Notes: a model not told the origin generated them from the letters alone. A DNA stretch of 64,000 nt from JAICMB01 sp035295125 (GCA_035295125.1 DATGJP010000067.1:124001-188000), one strand, 5' to 3'. Numbered from the stretch's first letter, positions 18,650-27,433 are shown. Program-made: numbers and translations.

Positions 18650-18865
18650 CTATCCTTTGGCGCCTCGATAGGCTGCACTCTCCGCCGGCGTAGCGAGCCG
18701 GGCCTTGCCGTCCACGATCAGCTTCGCTGCGTTCGCCCGGGTCACTTCCGACGACTGCCCTTCTCGCCCGCCGTCTTGTGTCTCCAGGCTCACGACGATG
18801 ACATGTTCTGCGGCAATCGACTTCTCAGTACTTCGTATCTTTTGGAAATACGCCCTCAAATCCAT
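18650..18865 (-). CDS. small protein between coat and connector genes
   Basis: 71 residues from ATG 18865 (MDLRAYFQKIRSTEKSI), with AGAGG 4 nt upstream; a longer frame to 18985 would overlap the coat gene. Pattern EVTRANAAKLIVDGKARLAT followed by AAYRGAKG suggests a small helical virion or connector-accessory protein. No family recognised. Confidence 0.55.
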   Translation of the reverse strand: MDLRAYFQKIRSTEKSIAAEHVIVVSLETQDGGREGQSSEVTRANAAKLIVDGKARLATPAESAAYRGAKG

Positions 18866-18926
18866 ATCGCCTCTTTTCCCCAAGGCAGGCCGGCCCCAAC
18901 AAACAGCCAGCCTGCCCGCGTGCCAA

Positions 18927-19838
18927 CTAGCAATTGACTTGGACGCCGAAGTTGTTCCGAAATACTCCGACGCCGTAAAGCACATCGACGGTGAACTGCT
19001 GAGCCAGGGTGTTGGGCTGGTAACTCATGATGACTCGCATACCGAAATTGCCCATCTCTGCATATTCGGCAATCGCACCAGTGCCGGGAAGCGGTTGAGG
19101 CAATCGGCGAACGACGAGGCCCATTGCATCCCGCGAGAACGCCAGGTTATGAATCGTCACAGGACCACTACCGCTCTTGGGAACAAACTGTGACCGGAAA
19201 ATGTAAAAATCTTTCATCTTCCCAACCGTGCCCTCGACGAGCGCGCGGAGGCCGGCTTCTCCGGCTGTGTAGAACTCGCTAAAACGTGGAATCTGCCGCA
19301 GATTCGAATAGGTCGTCGAATCGACTAACAAGTACTTCGGTGCGCTGGCAGGCACCTTCGCCTGAAATAGTGCTGTTTCCGCCTGGTCCACCAGGGCTTC
19401 CGTGATCGCAGTGCCCGGACTGCCAATCGGCGAATTGGCGGTGAACTGCGGATACAGGTTGAGCAAGTCCGACTCAATCTTCTCGGCCAGCGCGATCACC
19501 GCCGGCTGCATGTACAACTTCAGCAGGTCCGGAACCGCCAGAACCTTGGTCACATCCGGAATCTGAAAAGTCGCCTCGGCATGCGTGTTCAGCACGATCT
19601 GGGCATTTCCCAGGCTCGCGTTTTGCGTCTGTACCGTTCCGCCCTCTGCAATGTTATTCGCCACCAGCGCCGGCGGGATCGGCACATTTACCGTATCGCC
19701 CGCGTGAGCCAAAACCGGTTCATAGTCCCGGTTCACAAGGTTGCCCATGACCAAATTGCCCATGAGCGCCGGCAGCGCATCCACTGCCACCAGCTTCACA
19801 ATCGCACTTGCTACATTTGCTGACGTGATAATCGCCAT
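18927..19838 (-). CDS. major coat protein (HK97-fold, P22 coat-like)
   Basis: 303 residues. The order scaffold-coat-connector, the N-terminal helix followed by AHAGDTVNVPIPPAL, a helical spine segment (DVTKVLAVPDLLKLYMQPAV, about 95-120) and the later strand FTVDVLYGVGVFRNN fit a P22 gp5-type HK97-fold capsid protein. No separate prohead protease gene is present, consistent with coat families that are not cleaved. It starts 12 nt after the scaffold gene. Confidence 0.7.
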   Translation of the reverse strand: MAIITSANVASAIVKLVAVDALPALMGNLVMGNLVNRDYEPVLAHAGDTVNVPIPPALVANNIAEGGTVQTQNASLGNAQIVLNTHAEATFQIPDVTKVLAVPDLLKLYMQPAVIALAEKIESDLLNLYPQFTANSPIGSPGTAITEALVDQAETALFQAKVPASAPKYLLVDSTTYSNLRQIPRFSEFYTAGEAGLRALVEGTVGKMKDFYIFRSQFVPKSGSGPVTIHNLAFSRDAMGLVVRRLPQPLPGTGAIAEYAEMGNFGMRVIMSYQPNTLAQQFTVDVLYGVGVFRNNFGVQVNC

Positions 19839-19850
19839 CTATTCCTCTTT

Positions 19851-20414
19851 CTAGAGACCCCGCATTGTTTGACTTGCGATCCGCGCGATCTCTTGGCGCG
19901 CCCGCTCCAGTTGCTCCGGATCCATTCCTGGCCGGATTTTCTCCAGATCGAACCCGCTTGCTGCCGGGGCGCTCTTTTGCACCGGCCCACTCCCGGACCC
20001 GCCCGCAATTCGTGCCGGCAGGAGTTCCGGATTCTCAGTGACGAACTGTTCCAGATATTCGCGAAGTGGGACTTCTCCGCTCGCGCTTTTCCCGACCAGC
20101 CGTCCATCTTCGGCCCGTTGAATGTCGTCCCGGACAACCCGAAACGCCAGATCCACTTTGGCCACACCCAAGCGCTGCAATTCCGTCCGGATATTGGCGT
20201 GCCTCTCAGCCTCCTCCGCCAACTGCCGCGTTCGCTTGTTCTCCGCCACCAACTCGTTCAGCCGCTGATCCAACTGCTCCCGTCGGCGCCTCTCTTCGAG
20301 CAATTCCGTCTTGTAGGCTGGCTCCGCCTTGGCGTGTTCAGCCTGGACGAACTCCTCGATGACGCCGCGAATCATCGACCGCAGCTCCGAACTGCTATCT
20401 CTCTGCTCTTCCAT
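19851..20414 (-). CDS. capsid scaffolding protein
   Basis: 187 residues, highly charged and predicted coiled coil from about 15 to 80 (ELLEERRRREQLDQRLNEL, NKRTRQLAEEAERHANI). A Gly/Ser/Pro-rich linker (ARIAGGSGSGPVQ, about 135-148) leads to a short C-terminal helical segment. Such a layout immediately upstream of the coat gene is that of an internal scaffold. No protease signature is seen. Confidence 0.65.
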   Translation of the reverse strand: MEEQRDSSSELRSMIRGVIEEFVQAEHAKAEPAYKTELLEERRRREQLDQRLNELVAENKRTRQLAEEAERHANIRTELQRLGVAKVDLAFRVVRDDIQRAEDGRLVGKSASGEVPLREYLEQFVTENPELLPARIAGGSGSGPVQKSAPAASGFDLEKIRPGMDPEQLERARQEIARIASQTMRGL

Positions 20415-20440
20415 AACCCTCCTACCGCGCTCTGTGTAAG

Positions 20441-20476
20441 GCAGGATTGCATCCTGCGGCGGATTTCCAATCCGCC
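20441..20476. repeat. palindromic REP-like pair inside the phage cassette
   Basis: Two adjacent hairpins, GCAGGATTGCATCCTGC (20441-20457) and GGCGGATTTCCAATCCGCC (20458-20476), lie in the 71-nt gap between scaffold and portal genes. The same two-hairpin design occurs in the host region at 34209-34244, and the first hairpin also at 30883-30899. Confidence 0.75.
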
Positions 20477-20485
20477 AACCTGAAT

Positions 20486-21880
20486 CTAAGACGCCTCTTC
20501 AATTTCCCCAGCAATCCGATCCTTAATGTCCTGCTGAGAGTCGCAAAGGTACTTCAAAGCAAGCTTCTTAAAGACTTGTTTCCGAAGCGTAGGCGACTGA
20601 ATGCCCATATTGAGCAACCGTTCCGCTTCGTCCAACTCGATGGAAAAGTCGCCAATGTCAAACTCATCTACGCCCGACACGTCCAGCCGCAAGACATCCT
20701 CACGAGCGGCTATGATCGCCCGCAAAACACGCTTCAGCGCGTCTTTCACGGCATCTCCATAGGCGCGGAGAACCTCTTGCGTAATCGAAAAGTCCCGCTG
20801 CTTGCTAAGTGCTGACTGTGCGCCGCTCCCGGATAACTCCCCGCCGGCCTGAGTCATGTAGCAGACCCGATAAATCTCTTGCTGAAGCCGGGTCAAGTTA
20901 TCCGCGGCCACCTGGAACACATGACCTTCCGGTTCCGTCCACCCAAATCGGTCTTCGGGACCAAGTTGTAAGTAGTACGACTCCCCCACCACCTGGTTCC
21001 ACTCCCGTTCTGAGTAAACAACCGGCATCGCAAACAGCCCCATGTTTAAAGCCCACGACAAAGCGTTCGACTTATTGAAATGCTCGAGCTGCAGCAACGC
21101 CGCACGATTCATAAGCCACAATCCTTCGCCCACTCGCACGTCGAACAACGGCACCGTATTCTGCTTCGCAAGGCCATGGAATCCTTCAGCAATTACAGCC
21201 GGTGTCGACTCTCTGCCCTCCGCCTGCGTGCTATCAAATATCCGATACCGCTGTTTGTCGTAGTAGGCCCAGCGCGTCTGCTTCACCCACTCCCGATCCT
21301 CAACACGTTGCTTCCGCAAATCATGGGTCCGCAGCACAACCCACTCGTAGTTGCCGTGTTCGTCATAGCTCCAGTTGATGAGGTCTTCTGCGGAGTACCC
21401 CACCAGGTACGCCCGCGATGCCCCCATAGCGTCCTCATCCGCGCGCGTTTCAGGTGTTCCACCCACTCGCGGAAAATCAACCAGAATGTGTCCCTTGCCG
21501 CAGACCAGCGCCTCGATAAACTCGTTCCGGAAGAAGTCGGTGAGCGCTGTGCCGCGCAGATCGCAATCTTCGATTAGCTCACTGAAAAACCGTCGCGCCG
21601 GCTCCGATCCCTCTAACGTGATCACGGGCTCTCGCCGGAAAAGTGTGGCGGTATACCAATCGATAATTGAGCCTACGTAGTTCTCGTAGAACACCCGGCT
21701 CAGCCGCTCATAGTAGACTTGTGGAACCTCGCGCTGCCGCGACACCAGGTAGTGTGTTGCGTTCTCTTTGAACTGCTCTCCGCCTGTGTACAGATCGCGA
21801 TACCGGCGCCACATGTGCTGCTTGACCCGGTACTCGGGATGTTCTCGCGTGATGTCAATCTTTTCCTGATCGGTATCCAT
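20486..21880 (-). CDS. portal protein
   Basis: 464 residues, between terminase and scaffold genes. The N-terminus (EHPEYRVKQHMWRRYRDLYTGGEQF) and the early helical and wing segments are portal-like, and a C-terminal helix-rich part (RDFSITQEVLRAYGDAVKDALKRVL) would form the crown or clip region. The expected role is a dodecameric ring at one capsid vertex, serving as DNA channel and packaging motor dock. It is 3 nt from terL. Confidence 0.75.
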   Translation of the reverse strand: MDTDQEKIDITREHPEYRVKQHMWRRYRDLYTGGEQFKENATHYLVSRQREVPQVYYERLSRVFYENYVGSIIDWYTATLFRREPVITLEGSEPARRFFSELIEDCDLRGTALTDFFRNEFIEALVCGKGHILVDFPRVGGTPETRADEDAMGASRAYLVGYSAEDLINWSYDEHGNYEWVVLRTHDLRKQRVEDREWVKQTRWAYYDKQRYRIFDSTQAEGRESTPAVIAEGFHGLAKQNTVPLFDVRVGEGLWLMNRAALLQLEHFNKSNALSWALNMGLFAMPVVYSEREWNQVVGESYYLQLGPEDRFGWTEPEGHVFQVAADNLTRLQQEIYRVCYMTQAGGELSGSGAQSALSKQRDFSITQEVLRAYGDAVKDALKRVLRAIIAAREDVLRLDVSGVDEFDIGDFSIELDEAERLLNMGIQSPTLRKQVFKKLALKYLCDSQQDIKDRIAGEIEEAS

Positions 21881-21883
21881 AAG

Positions 21884-23179
21884 TTAAACCAGCGGTTTTT
21901 CCTGTTCCCCGAACGGCGCCTGCGCTCTACATTCCTGCCACACCAGGTATCCAAGCGCGTCCGATAAGTGAGTCCTCTTCGGGTCTCGGTCTTTGTCAAT
22001 AACGCTGCTGCCCGGTTTATAAGTGACTTCTTCCATGTCCTTGAGAAGCTCCTTGCACTTCGGACTGATAAACAATCGCGCGACTCCCTCCGCTGACCAC
22101 AATCGCGAATTCACCAGGCTGACTCTGTCCCGAATATTCGGATTCTTCTTCGGCACCTTCAGGTCATACTTCTCGTACCCGTTGCTTCGCAGAAAATCAC
22201 GGATGATCCGGTAGTCTGTGGTTCCGGCCGTCTGCAACCGGCTCCCGGACGCGTCGCCGTAAACCACAATGCCCATCTGGTGATTCGGAAATCGCGCGTG
22301 AAACTCTTCGCAAGCTTGTTCCGTGCTCGCGCGGCTTAATACGATTTCATCCAGGACCCAGACCTCTTCCCCATGCATCTGCGCCACAATCGACGACATT
22401 GGGTCCACATTGAAATCCAGCGCCCAAAAGAGAGGCGACTTGCGGTCAAAGCGCAGCGCTCGAACATTACGCTCCCGGCCGAATGAACTATAGACGGCGC
22501 CGGAGTTCACGTTCAGGTAAGCGCCCAGCACTTCCTGCTCAAAGAACCGTTCGTCGTAGCTCCGACGTAGACGCTCATAAAAGTCCGGAATCTTCGACAA
22601 AATGTGGCGGTTCTCATATGGCGCGGCGAGAATCGCCTCGTAGCCTGACACCGGCGCCCGGATGAAACGCTTATATACCCAGTCAAACCCCTTGGGTGTC
22701 CAAACGGCAAAACCGCAAAGCTTCAATGCGGCTTGGTCCCTCAGGCGTCCCTCGAGTCGCAGCCAGGCTTCTTCTGACGTATACGTCAACTCATCGATGC
22801 CAAACCACGCGAGATTCGTTCCGCGTAGTCGCTCGAACTCATCAACGGCTCGGAACAGAATTCGGGAACCTGAGTCGCGCATCGTAAGTACCGACTCGGC
22901 CTTGTTGAACTCGTATGGAATTTCATTACGAGCCAGAACTTCGATGAAACTTACCAGCGTGGCATCGCGTAACATCGGGTACGTTGGCGCCCCGATTAGT
23001 CCCAGTCTGCCCCGATTGATGTAGCTCAGCCGGATCGCCTCGTGGCAGAGCGCTTGGCTCTTGCCACACCCGACCGGTCCTGAGAACCCTTTGAACCGTG
23101 CTTTGCTGCGATGGAATTTTTGCTGCGAGGGCAGTGGCTGGTACTCTATTTCGCGGGTGATTCGCTCGGTTCCACCCAT
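21884..23179 (-). CDS. terminase large subunit
   Basis: 431 residues. ATPase motifs: Walker A GPVGCGKSQ at about 35, Walker B with LAWFGIDELTY at about 160, and coupling segment around AVWTPKG. The nuclease part has DFNVDP (about 249), YGDASGS (about 314) and a C-terminal acidic HLSDALGYLVWQE. All expected acidic nuclease residues appear present, so the motor looks intact rather than decayed. It overlaps the upstream small gene by 34 nt. Confidence 0.85.
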   Translation of the reverse strand: MGGTERITREIEYQPLPSQQKFHRSKARFKGFSGPVGCGKSQALCHEAIRLSYINRGRLGLIGAPTYPMLRDATLVSFIEVLARNEIPYEFNKAESVLTMRDSGSRILFRAVDEFERLRGTNLAWFGIDELTYTSEEAWLRLEGRLRDQAALKLCGFAVWTPKGFDWVYKRFIRAPVSGYEAILAAPYENRHILSKIPDFYERLRRSYDERFFEQEVLGAYLNVNSGAVYSSFGRERNVRALRFDRKSPLFWALDFNVDPMSSIVAQMHGEEVWVLDEIVLSRASTEQACEEFHARFPNHQMGIVVYGDASGSRLQTAGTTDYRIIRDFLRSNGYEKYDLKVPKKNPNIRDRVSLVNSRLWSAEGVARLFISPKCKELLKDMEEVTYKPGSSVIDKDRDPKRTHLSDALGYLVWQECRAQAPFGEQEKPLV

Positions 23180-23385
23180 GTGACCTTGATTTCTGTCGGC
23201 TTCTCGTCGTCCTCCAATTCGCGTTCCAACTGGATTAAACGAATGTAGTCAGCAACCGACGCCTTCCCGCCTTCCGCCGCGAGCCGCTCCTCAAGGTCAG
23301 CCAAGAGTCGGTGTATCTTATCTCGTGTCGCATGCCGTTCGGAACCCGGGTCCTTCTTGTTTTCTTGTATTTGCCCTTTTCGCAT
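23146..23385 (-). CDS. putative small terminase-like or leader protein of the phage cassette
   Basis: 79 residues from ATG 23385, with GGGAG 9 nt upstream. The frame is open further to 23460, but that part is the terminator hairpin at 23400-23435, so the later start is preferred. The sequence is helical and charged (RDKIHRLLADLEERLAAEG, YIRLIQLERELEDDEKPTE). It lacks an obvious HTH, so the small-terminase call rests only on position before terL. Confidence 0.45.
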   Translation of the reverse strand: MRKGQIQENKKDPGSERHATRDKIHRLLADLEERLAAEGGKASVADYIRLIQLERELEDDEKPTEIKVTWVEPSESPAK

Positions 23386-23399
23386 GCACTGGATCTCCC

Positions 23400-23435
23400 A
23401 AAAAAATGGCGCCTCGTCAAACTTAACGAGGCGCC
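23400..23435 (-). terminator. Rho-independent terminator / possible attenuator ahead of the phage cassette
   Basis: On the minus strand a perfect 10-bp stem (GGCGCCTCGT with ACGAGGCGCC, 8-nt loop, 23408-23435) is followed by a run of seven T after one A. It would end transcripts from the ADOP permease gene. It also lies directly before the ribosome-binding site of the first cassette gene, with no room for a promoter after it. Confidence 0.85.
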
Positions 23436-23599
23436 TAAGCCATCTCTCTCTCGTTTTCAATTTATGAGTGTCCGCTCGCCGTCTTAGCGCACGAAGTCGC
23501 TAACTCACTCAAACGAGATGAAATACATTTTTGGAAGAATTGTCACGAGGGTATTAAGCCGCTGCCGGTTCTTCGTGTATAAGCGAGTTGTGGCGGTGG

Positions 23600-23619
23600 G
23601 GCAGGCGGTTTCGCCTGCC
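23600..23619. repeat. REP-like palindrome
   Basis: GGCAGGCGGTTTCGCCTGCC, one of several near-identical copies, lies 17 nt beyond the 3' end of the ADOP permease gene. Confidence 0.75.
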
Positions 23620-23636
23620 CAGCAAACCGTCCCTTA

Positions 23637-26141
23637 CTACTCGTATCGCAGCGCCAGAATAGGATCGATGCGGCTGGCCCGGAGCGCCGGAATCAGACCG
23701 GCCGCGCACGCCACCACAATCAGCAGCACCATGCTGGCGCCCCCGATCCACGGATCCGCGGGCTTAATCCCATACAACTGCGCTGCAACGAACCGTCCAA
23801 GCCCTAGCGCCGCCGGAATCCCAACTGCCAGACCGATCCCCAACAGAAGCAGTACTTCCTGCATCACCAGCCAGATGACGGTCCCGCCGTTCGCGCCCAA
23901 CGCAATCCGGACGCCCATCTCTTTCGTCCGCCGAGCCACAACAAAAGCCATGACGCCATACAGGCCAATCGCCGCCAGCAAAGTCGCCAGCATGCCGAAC
24001 CCGGCCGACAACAAGGCGATCAACCGCTCGGTAAGCAGCGTCTCATCCAACTGGCCGCCCAGGGTCTTCAATTCGTAAACCGGCATAGCCGCGTCAAGCT
24101 TCTTCACTTCGCGCCGAATCACTGCGTATGCCGCCGTCGATCCCAGCCCCGCCCGAACATAGAACGCCACGCCGCCATTCCCCCAATTCGGAACGAACAC
24201 CTGCCGCCGAACTCCCTCTCGCGGACCTTCATAGAGCGTGTTTGCCGACACGCCAATGATCTCTGTATCGAACTTTGTTCCCGGCCCACCCCCGCGCCCG
24301 AGGTGCCGTCCCACCGCGCTCTTGTTTCCGTAATAGTGACGGGCAAACTCCTCGTTAACGATCGCCACCTTCGACTCATCCTTCATGTCACGCCGATCGA
24401 AATCCCGTCCCTGCAGGATCGGAATCCCCATAGTCTGGAAATAGCCGGGCGACAGAGCATTCATAAACGCCTGCATGTCTTCGCCGTCCTTCGAGGCGTA
24501 TCCCTCAACGGACGTCGTGCTGTCCCATTCGTCGTGATGCAGAAGCGCAACTGCCGCCAGAGCCGCCGATTTCACTCCCGGGACGGCGCGCAAATTCGTC
24601 AGCAGCTCATCGTAGAAATGCACCGTCCGAGGCGTGTCGTAACCGTTCAGCGCCGGCGACAGTTGGAACGTGACCAGGTTGTCAAGGTCTCGGAACCCCG
24701 TGTCCGTGGCTTTCAGATTCTGCAGGCTGCGCACGAAAAGCCCGGCGCCGAACAGCAGCAGAAAGCTGAGCGTCACCTGCGCTGTAACCAGGCCCTTCCG
24801 CAGGAAGACGGTTCCTCCGCTCCCCGCGATCGAGCCCACGGCGTCCTTCAGGGTGGTCCAGAGATCCGGCCTGCTCGCACGGAGAGCGGGCACCAGCCCG
24901 AATATCAGCCCCGTGATGAACGTCAGCACCAGCGTAAACGACAGGATTCGCAAATCCGGGTCCGCGTGGATCAGCAGAGGGCTTCCATCCGTCGGCACCA
25001 GGGCTAGCAAACCACGGGTCATCCCAATCGCGAGTAGAACCCCCGCAACTCCGCCGGCTGCCGACAGCACCAGGCTTTCAACCAGAAGTTGCCGTACCAA
25101 CTGCAGCCGCGATGCCCCAATCGAGAGCCGCACCGCAATTTCCTTCTGCCTTGCGAACGCTCTCGCAATCAGCAGATTTGCCACGTTCGCGCACGCGATC
25201 AGCAGAACTAAGCCCACCATGCACATCAAAACAATAAGTGCAGTGGAGAAGCTGTTACGAACGTCGGAGAACCCGGTCCCTGCCTTCTCCACATGAATCG
25301 TCCCCCGCATAAATTGGTCTCGGGCGTATGCCGACCAGCTTTTCGCCGCCGGCAAAGTCGCCTCGTATTCACGAATCTGGTGAAATAGCCCTTGCAGCGG
25401 AGCCCGTGCCGACGCCGCTGTGTAACCGGGTTTCAATCGCGCGAATACCTGTACCCAACGGCTTCGCCGGTCGGCCGGGTCCAGCCAGCTCCATTCCGGC
25501 ACCATGGCCGACTTCATCAGAATCGGCACCCGAATCTCCGGGGCGATCGCCGGATCAAGCCCCGCAAACCCAGCCGCCGAAACGCCGACGATTGTCATCG
25601 GATAGTTATTAACCAGGATCTTCTTTCCAACAATGTTCGGATCATGATTAAAACGGTTAGCCCAATAGTCGTAACTGAGCACTGCCACCGGATGACCCAT
25701 GAAAATCTGGTCGTCGTCCCGCGAGTTGAACACCCGTCCCACCGCAGCTCCCACACCCAGCATCGAGAAGAAGTTTCCCGACACCATTTCCGCCTGAACG
25801 CGTTCCGTCTGGTTGTCTACGCTGATCGAGGTCGCAATCAGCCGCCGGCACAGAACCTCCGAGAACGGCGCCGCCTTCTTTTGAAAATCCTGGTAGATCG
25901 GATACGAATGCATCCGCTCACCCATGTTGTTCCCGTTGTGCGCGCCCCTCTGGTACAGCATCACGAGTTGCTCGGGATGCTTCACGGGCAGTTGCCGCAG
26001 CATGATCTGGTCAATCAGCGTGAAGATCGCGGTATTGGCGCCAATCCCCAGCGCGAGCGAAAGGATCGCGACAGAGGCAAACAACGGGCTGCGCCGGATG
26101 GCGCGCAACGAGTACCGGAGATCGAACAACAGGTTGTTCAT
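23637..26141 (-). CDS. ADOP-type ABC transporter permease (MacB/FtsX-like)
   Basis: 834 residues. The start LLFDLRYSLRAIRRSPLFAS and a first helix with LALGIGANTAIFTLI are the hallmark of acidobacterial duplicated orphan permeases. A MacB-type periplasmic domain (about 45-270) is followed by an FtsX domain with three helices (about 295-420), then a second periplasmic part (about 460-690) and second FtsX helices to the end, closing ALRASRIDPILALRYE. There is no adjacent ATPase, which is normal for this family. The substrate is unknown. Its transcript probably ends at the terminator 23400-23435. Confidence 0.9.
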   Translation of the reverse strand: MNNLLFDLRYSLRAIRRSPLFASVAILSLALGIGANTAIFTLIDQIMLRQLPVKHPEQLVMLYQRGAHNGNNMGERMHSYPIYQDFQKKAAPFSEVLCRRLIATSISVDNQTERVQAEMVSGNFFSMLGVGAAVGRVFNSRDDDQIFMGHPVAVLSYDYWANRFNHDPNIVGKKILVNNYPMTIVGVSAAGFAGLDPAIAPEIRVPILMKSAMVPEWSWLDPADRRSRWVQVFARLKPGYTAASARAPLQGLFHQIREYEATLPAAKSWSAYARDQFMRGTIHVEKAGTGFSDVRNSFSTALIVLMCMVGLVLLIACANVANLLIARAFARQKEIAVRLSIGASRLQLVRQLLVESLVLSAAGGVAGVLLAIGMTRGLLALVPTDGSPLLIHADPDLRILSFTLVLTFITGLIFGLVPALRASRPDLWTTLKDAVGSIAGSGGTVFLRKGLVTAQVTLSFLLLFGAGLFVRSLQNLKATDTGFRDLDNLVTFQLSPALNGYDTPRTVHFYDELLTNLRAVPGVKSAALAAVALLHHDEWDSTTSVEGYASKDGEDMQAFMNALSPGYFQTMGIPILQGRDFDRRDMKDESKVAIVNEEFARHYYGNKSAVGRHLGRGGGPGTKFDTEIIGVSANTLYEGPREGVRRQVFVPNWGNGGVAFYVRAGLGSTAAYAVIRREVKKLDAAMPVYELKTLGGQLDETLLTERLIALLSAGFGMLATLLAAIGLYGVMAFVVARRTKEMGVRIALGANGGTVIWLVMQEVLLLLGIGLAVGIPAALGLGRFVAAQLYGIKPADPWIGGASMVLLIVVACAAGLIPALRASRIDPILALRYE

Positions 26142-26255
26142 GTTAGTGAATACGGACCAAAACCTTTGACGTTACCAGCTCTTTCCAGTTGGGGACCAAC
26201 TTCGTGCCCGAAGCCCGGGCCCAATACGTGTTAATCTTTGCCCAGCGAGACCCTT

Positions 26256-26723
26256 ATGCCGAACTCCTCCGAGGCGGTTCAGGCGTTTCTGGGGTTGCAC
26301 AGAATCGCCCTTGTCGGCGTCTCTCGCGAGCCGGCCCATTTCAGCAGAACGTTATTCCATGAATTCCTCCGACGCGGGTACGACGTTGTTCCCGTGAATC
26401 CTGCTAGCGACGAAATCGAAGGAAGGCGCGCGTATTCAACCGTCGCAGCCATAGAACCCCCGGTTCAGGGAGCACTATTGATGACGCCCGCTCCCGCTTC
26501 CGAACGCGCCGTGCGCGATTGTGAAGCTGCCGGGGTAAAGCGCATTTGGCTCTTCCGTGGCGGCGGCACAGGCGCCGTCAGCCCCAACGCCGTTGCGTTC
26601 GCCCGCGATCACGGGATGCAAGTGGTTGCCGGCGAATGCCCGTTCATGTTCCTCCCGAACACCGCTTGGTTTCATGCCGCTCATGGCGTAGTTCGCAAAA
26701 TACTCGGCAGGTATCCCAAATAA
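26256..26723 (+). CDS. CoA-binding domain protein (YccU-like)
   Basis: 155 residues from ATG 26256; a TTG 18 nt earlier is possible. A single Rossmann CoA-binding domain: IALVGVSREPAHFSRTLF at the nucleotide loop, YDVVPVNPASDEIEG and GECPFMFLPNT. This family binds CoA or acyl-CoA as a stand-alone domain; no catalysis is established. It is followed by the TetR promoter, so it is likely a separate transcription unit. Confidence 0.8.
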   Translation: MPNSSEAVQAFLGLHRIALVGVSREPAHFSRTLFHEFLRRGYDVVPVNPASDEIEGRRAYSTVAAIEPPVQGALLMTPAPASERAVRDCEAAGVKRIWLFRGGGTGAVSPNAVAFARDHGMQVVAGECPFMFLPNTAWFHAAHGVVRKILGRYPK

Positions 26724-26734
26724 ACTTGGTTCTA

Positions 26735-26764
26735 TTGACAATTCGCTTGATTCAAACGTATAGT
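26735..26764 (+). promoter_or_regulatory. sigma-70 type promoter of the efflux operon
   Basis: TTGACA (26735-26740), 18-nt spacer, TATAGT (26759-26764). The expected start of transcription is near 26771, six or so nt before the TetR ATG, with no ribosome-binding site in between. Confidence 0.7.
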
Positions 26765-26785
26765 TGAAACGAACGTATGAATCAA
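26747..26785. promoter_or_regulatory. inverted repeat, probable TetR operator
   Basis: TTGATTCAAACGT (26747-26759) and ACGTATGAATCAA (26773-26785) form a 12/13 inverted repeat around the -10 element, running into the first codons of the regulator. An inner TTCAA...TTGAA pair (26751-26768) is nested. This suits autorepression. Confidence 0.6.
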
Positions 26786-27433
26786 ACGGTTGCTCAGGCC
26801 GGGACCAAGGAACGGATCCTCGACGCCTCGGAACGCCTGTTCGCTGAACATGGCTTCGAGGCCACTTCCCTCCGCGCCATCACCACCGAAGCAGGTGTCA
26901 ACCTCGCCGCCGTCAACTACCACTTCCAGTCAAAGGATGCCCTCATCAACGCCGTCATCGGCCGCCGCATTGGTCCAGTGAATCGACGGCGCCTCGAAAT
27001 GCTCGATGAGATTGAGGCACATGCGGGTGCTGGTCCATTGCCGGTCGGCCCCGTGATAGAGGCGTTCATCCGGCCTGTTCTAGAAATCCCTCGTACCGGA
27101 GCCCGTCATTTCAGGCCTATGGTGGGCCGCGTCTTCACCGAACCTGAAGAATTCGTCGCAAGGTTCTTTAAGGAACATCTGGCCCACGTCGCAGACCGCT
27201 TCTTTGCTGCTTTTCGCCGGGCCCAACCCTCGCTGCCCGAACCGGAGCTCCTCTGGAGGGCGCATTTCCTGATCGGCGCAATGGCCCACACCATGACCGG
27301 GAACCGCCTCCTGGAGCACGTTTCGAAAGGATTGTGCGATACGAACGACGTGGATTCCATGGTTGACCGGTTTGTCCATGTTTTCACGGCCGTATTCCAA
27401 CTCCCTCTCACGGAGGCTCCCCATGCGCATTGA
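26777..27433 (+). CDS. TetR family regulator (CecR/YbiH-like) of the efflux operon
   Basis: 218 residues. N-terminal HTH of the family: TKERILDASERLFAEHGFE then LRAITTEAGVNLAAVNYHF (residues about 10-55). The C-terminal ligand domain has a YbiH-like look (HFLIGAMAHTMTGNRLL). It is first in an operon with TolC, HlyD, two ABC ATPases and two ABC-2 permeases, the same set as E. coli cecR-ybhGFSR. An inverted repeat overlaps its promoter. Release of repression by a drug or other ligand is inferred from the family. Confidence 0.85.
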   Translation: MNQTVAQAGTKERILDASERLFAEHGFEATSLRAITTEAGVNLAAVNYHFQSKDALINAVIGRRIGPVNRRRLEMLDEIEAHAGAGPLPVGPVIEAFIRPVLEIPRTGARHFRPMVGRVFTEPEEFVARFFKEHLAHVADRFFAAFRRAQPSLPEPELLWRAHFLIGAMAHTMTGNRLLEHVSKGLCDTNDVDSMVDRFVHVFTAVFQLPLTEAPHAH

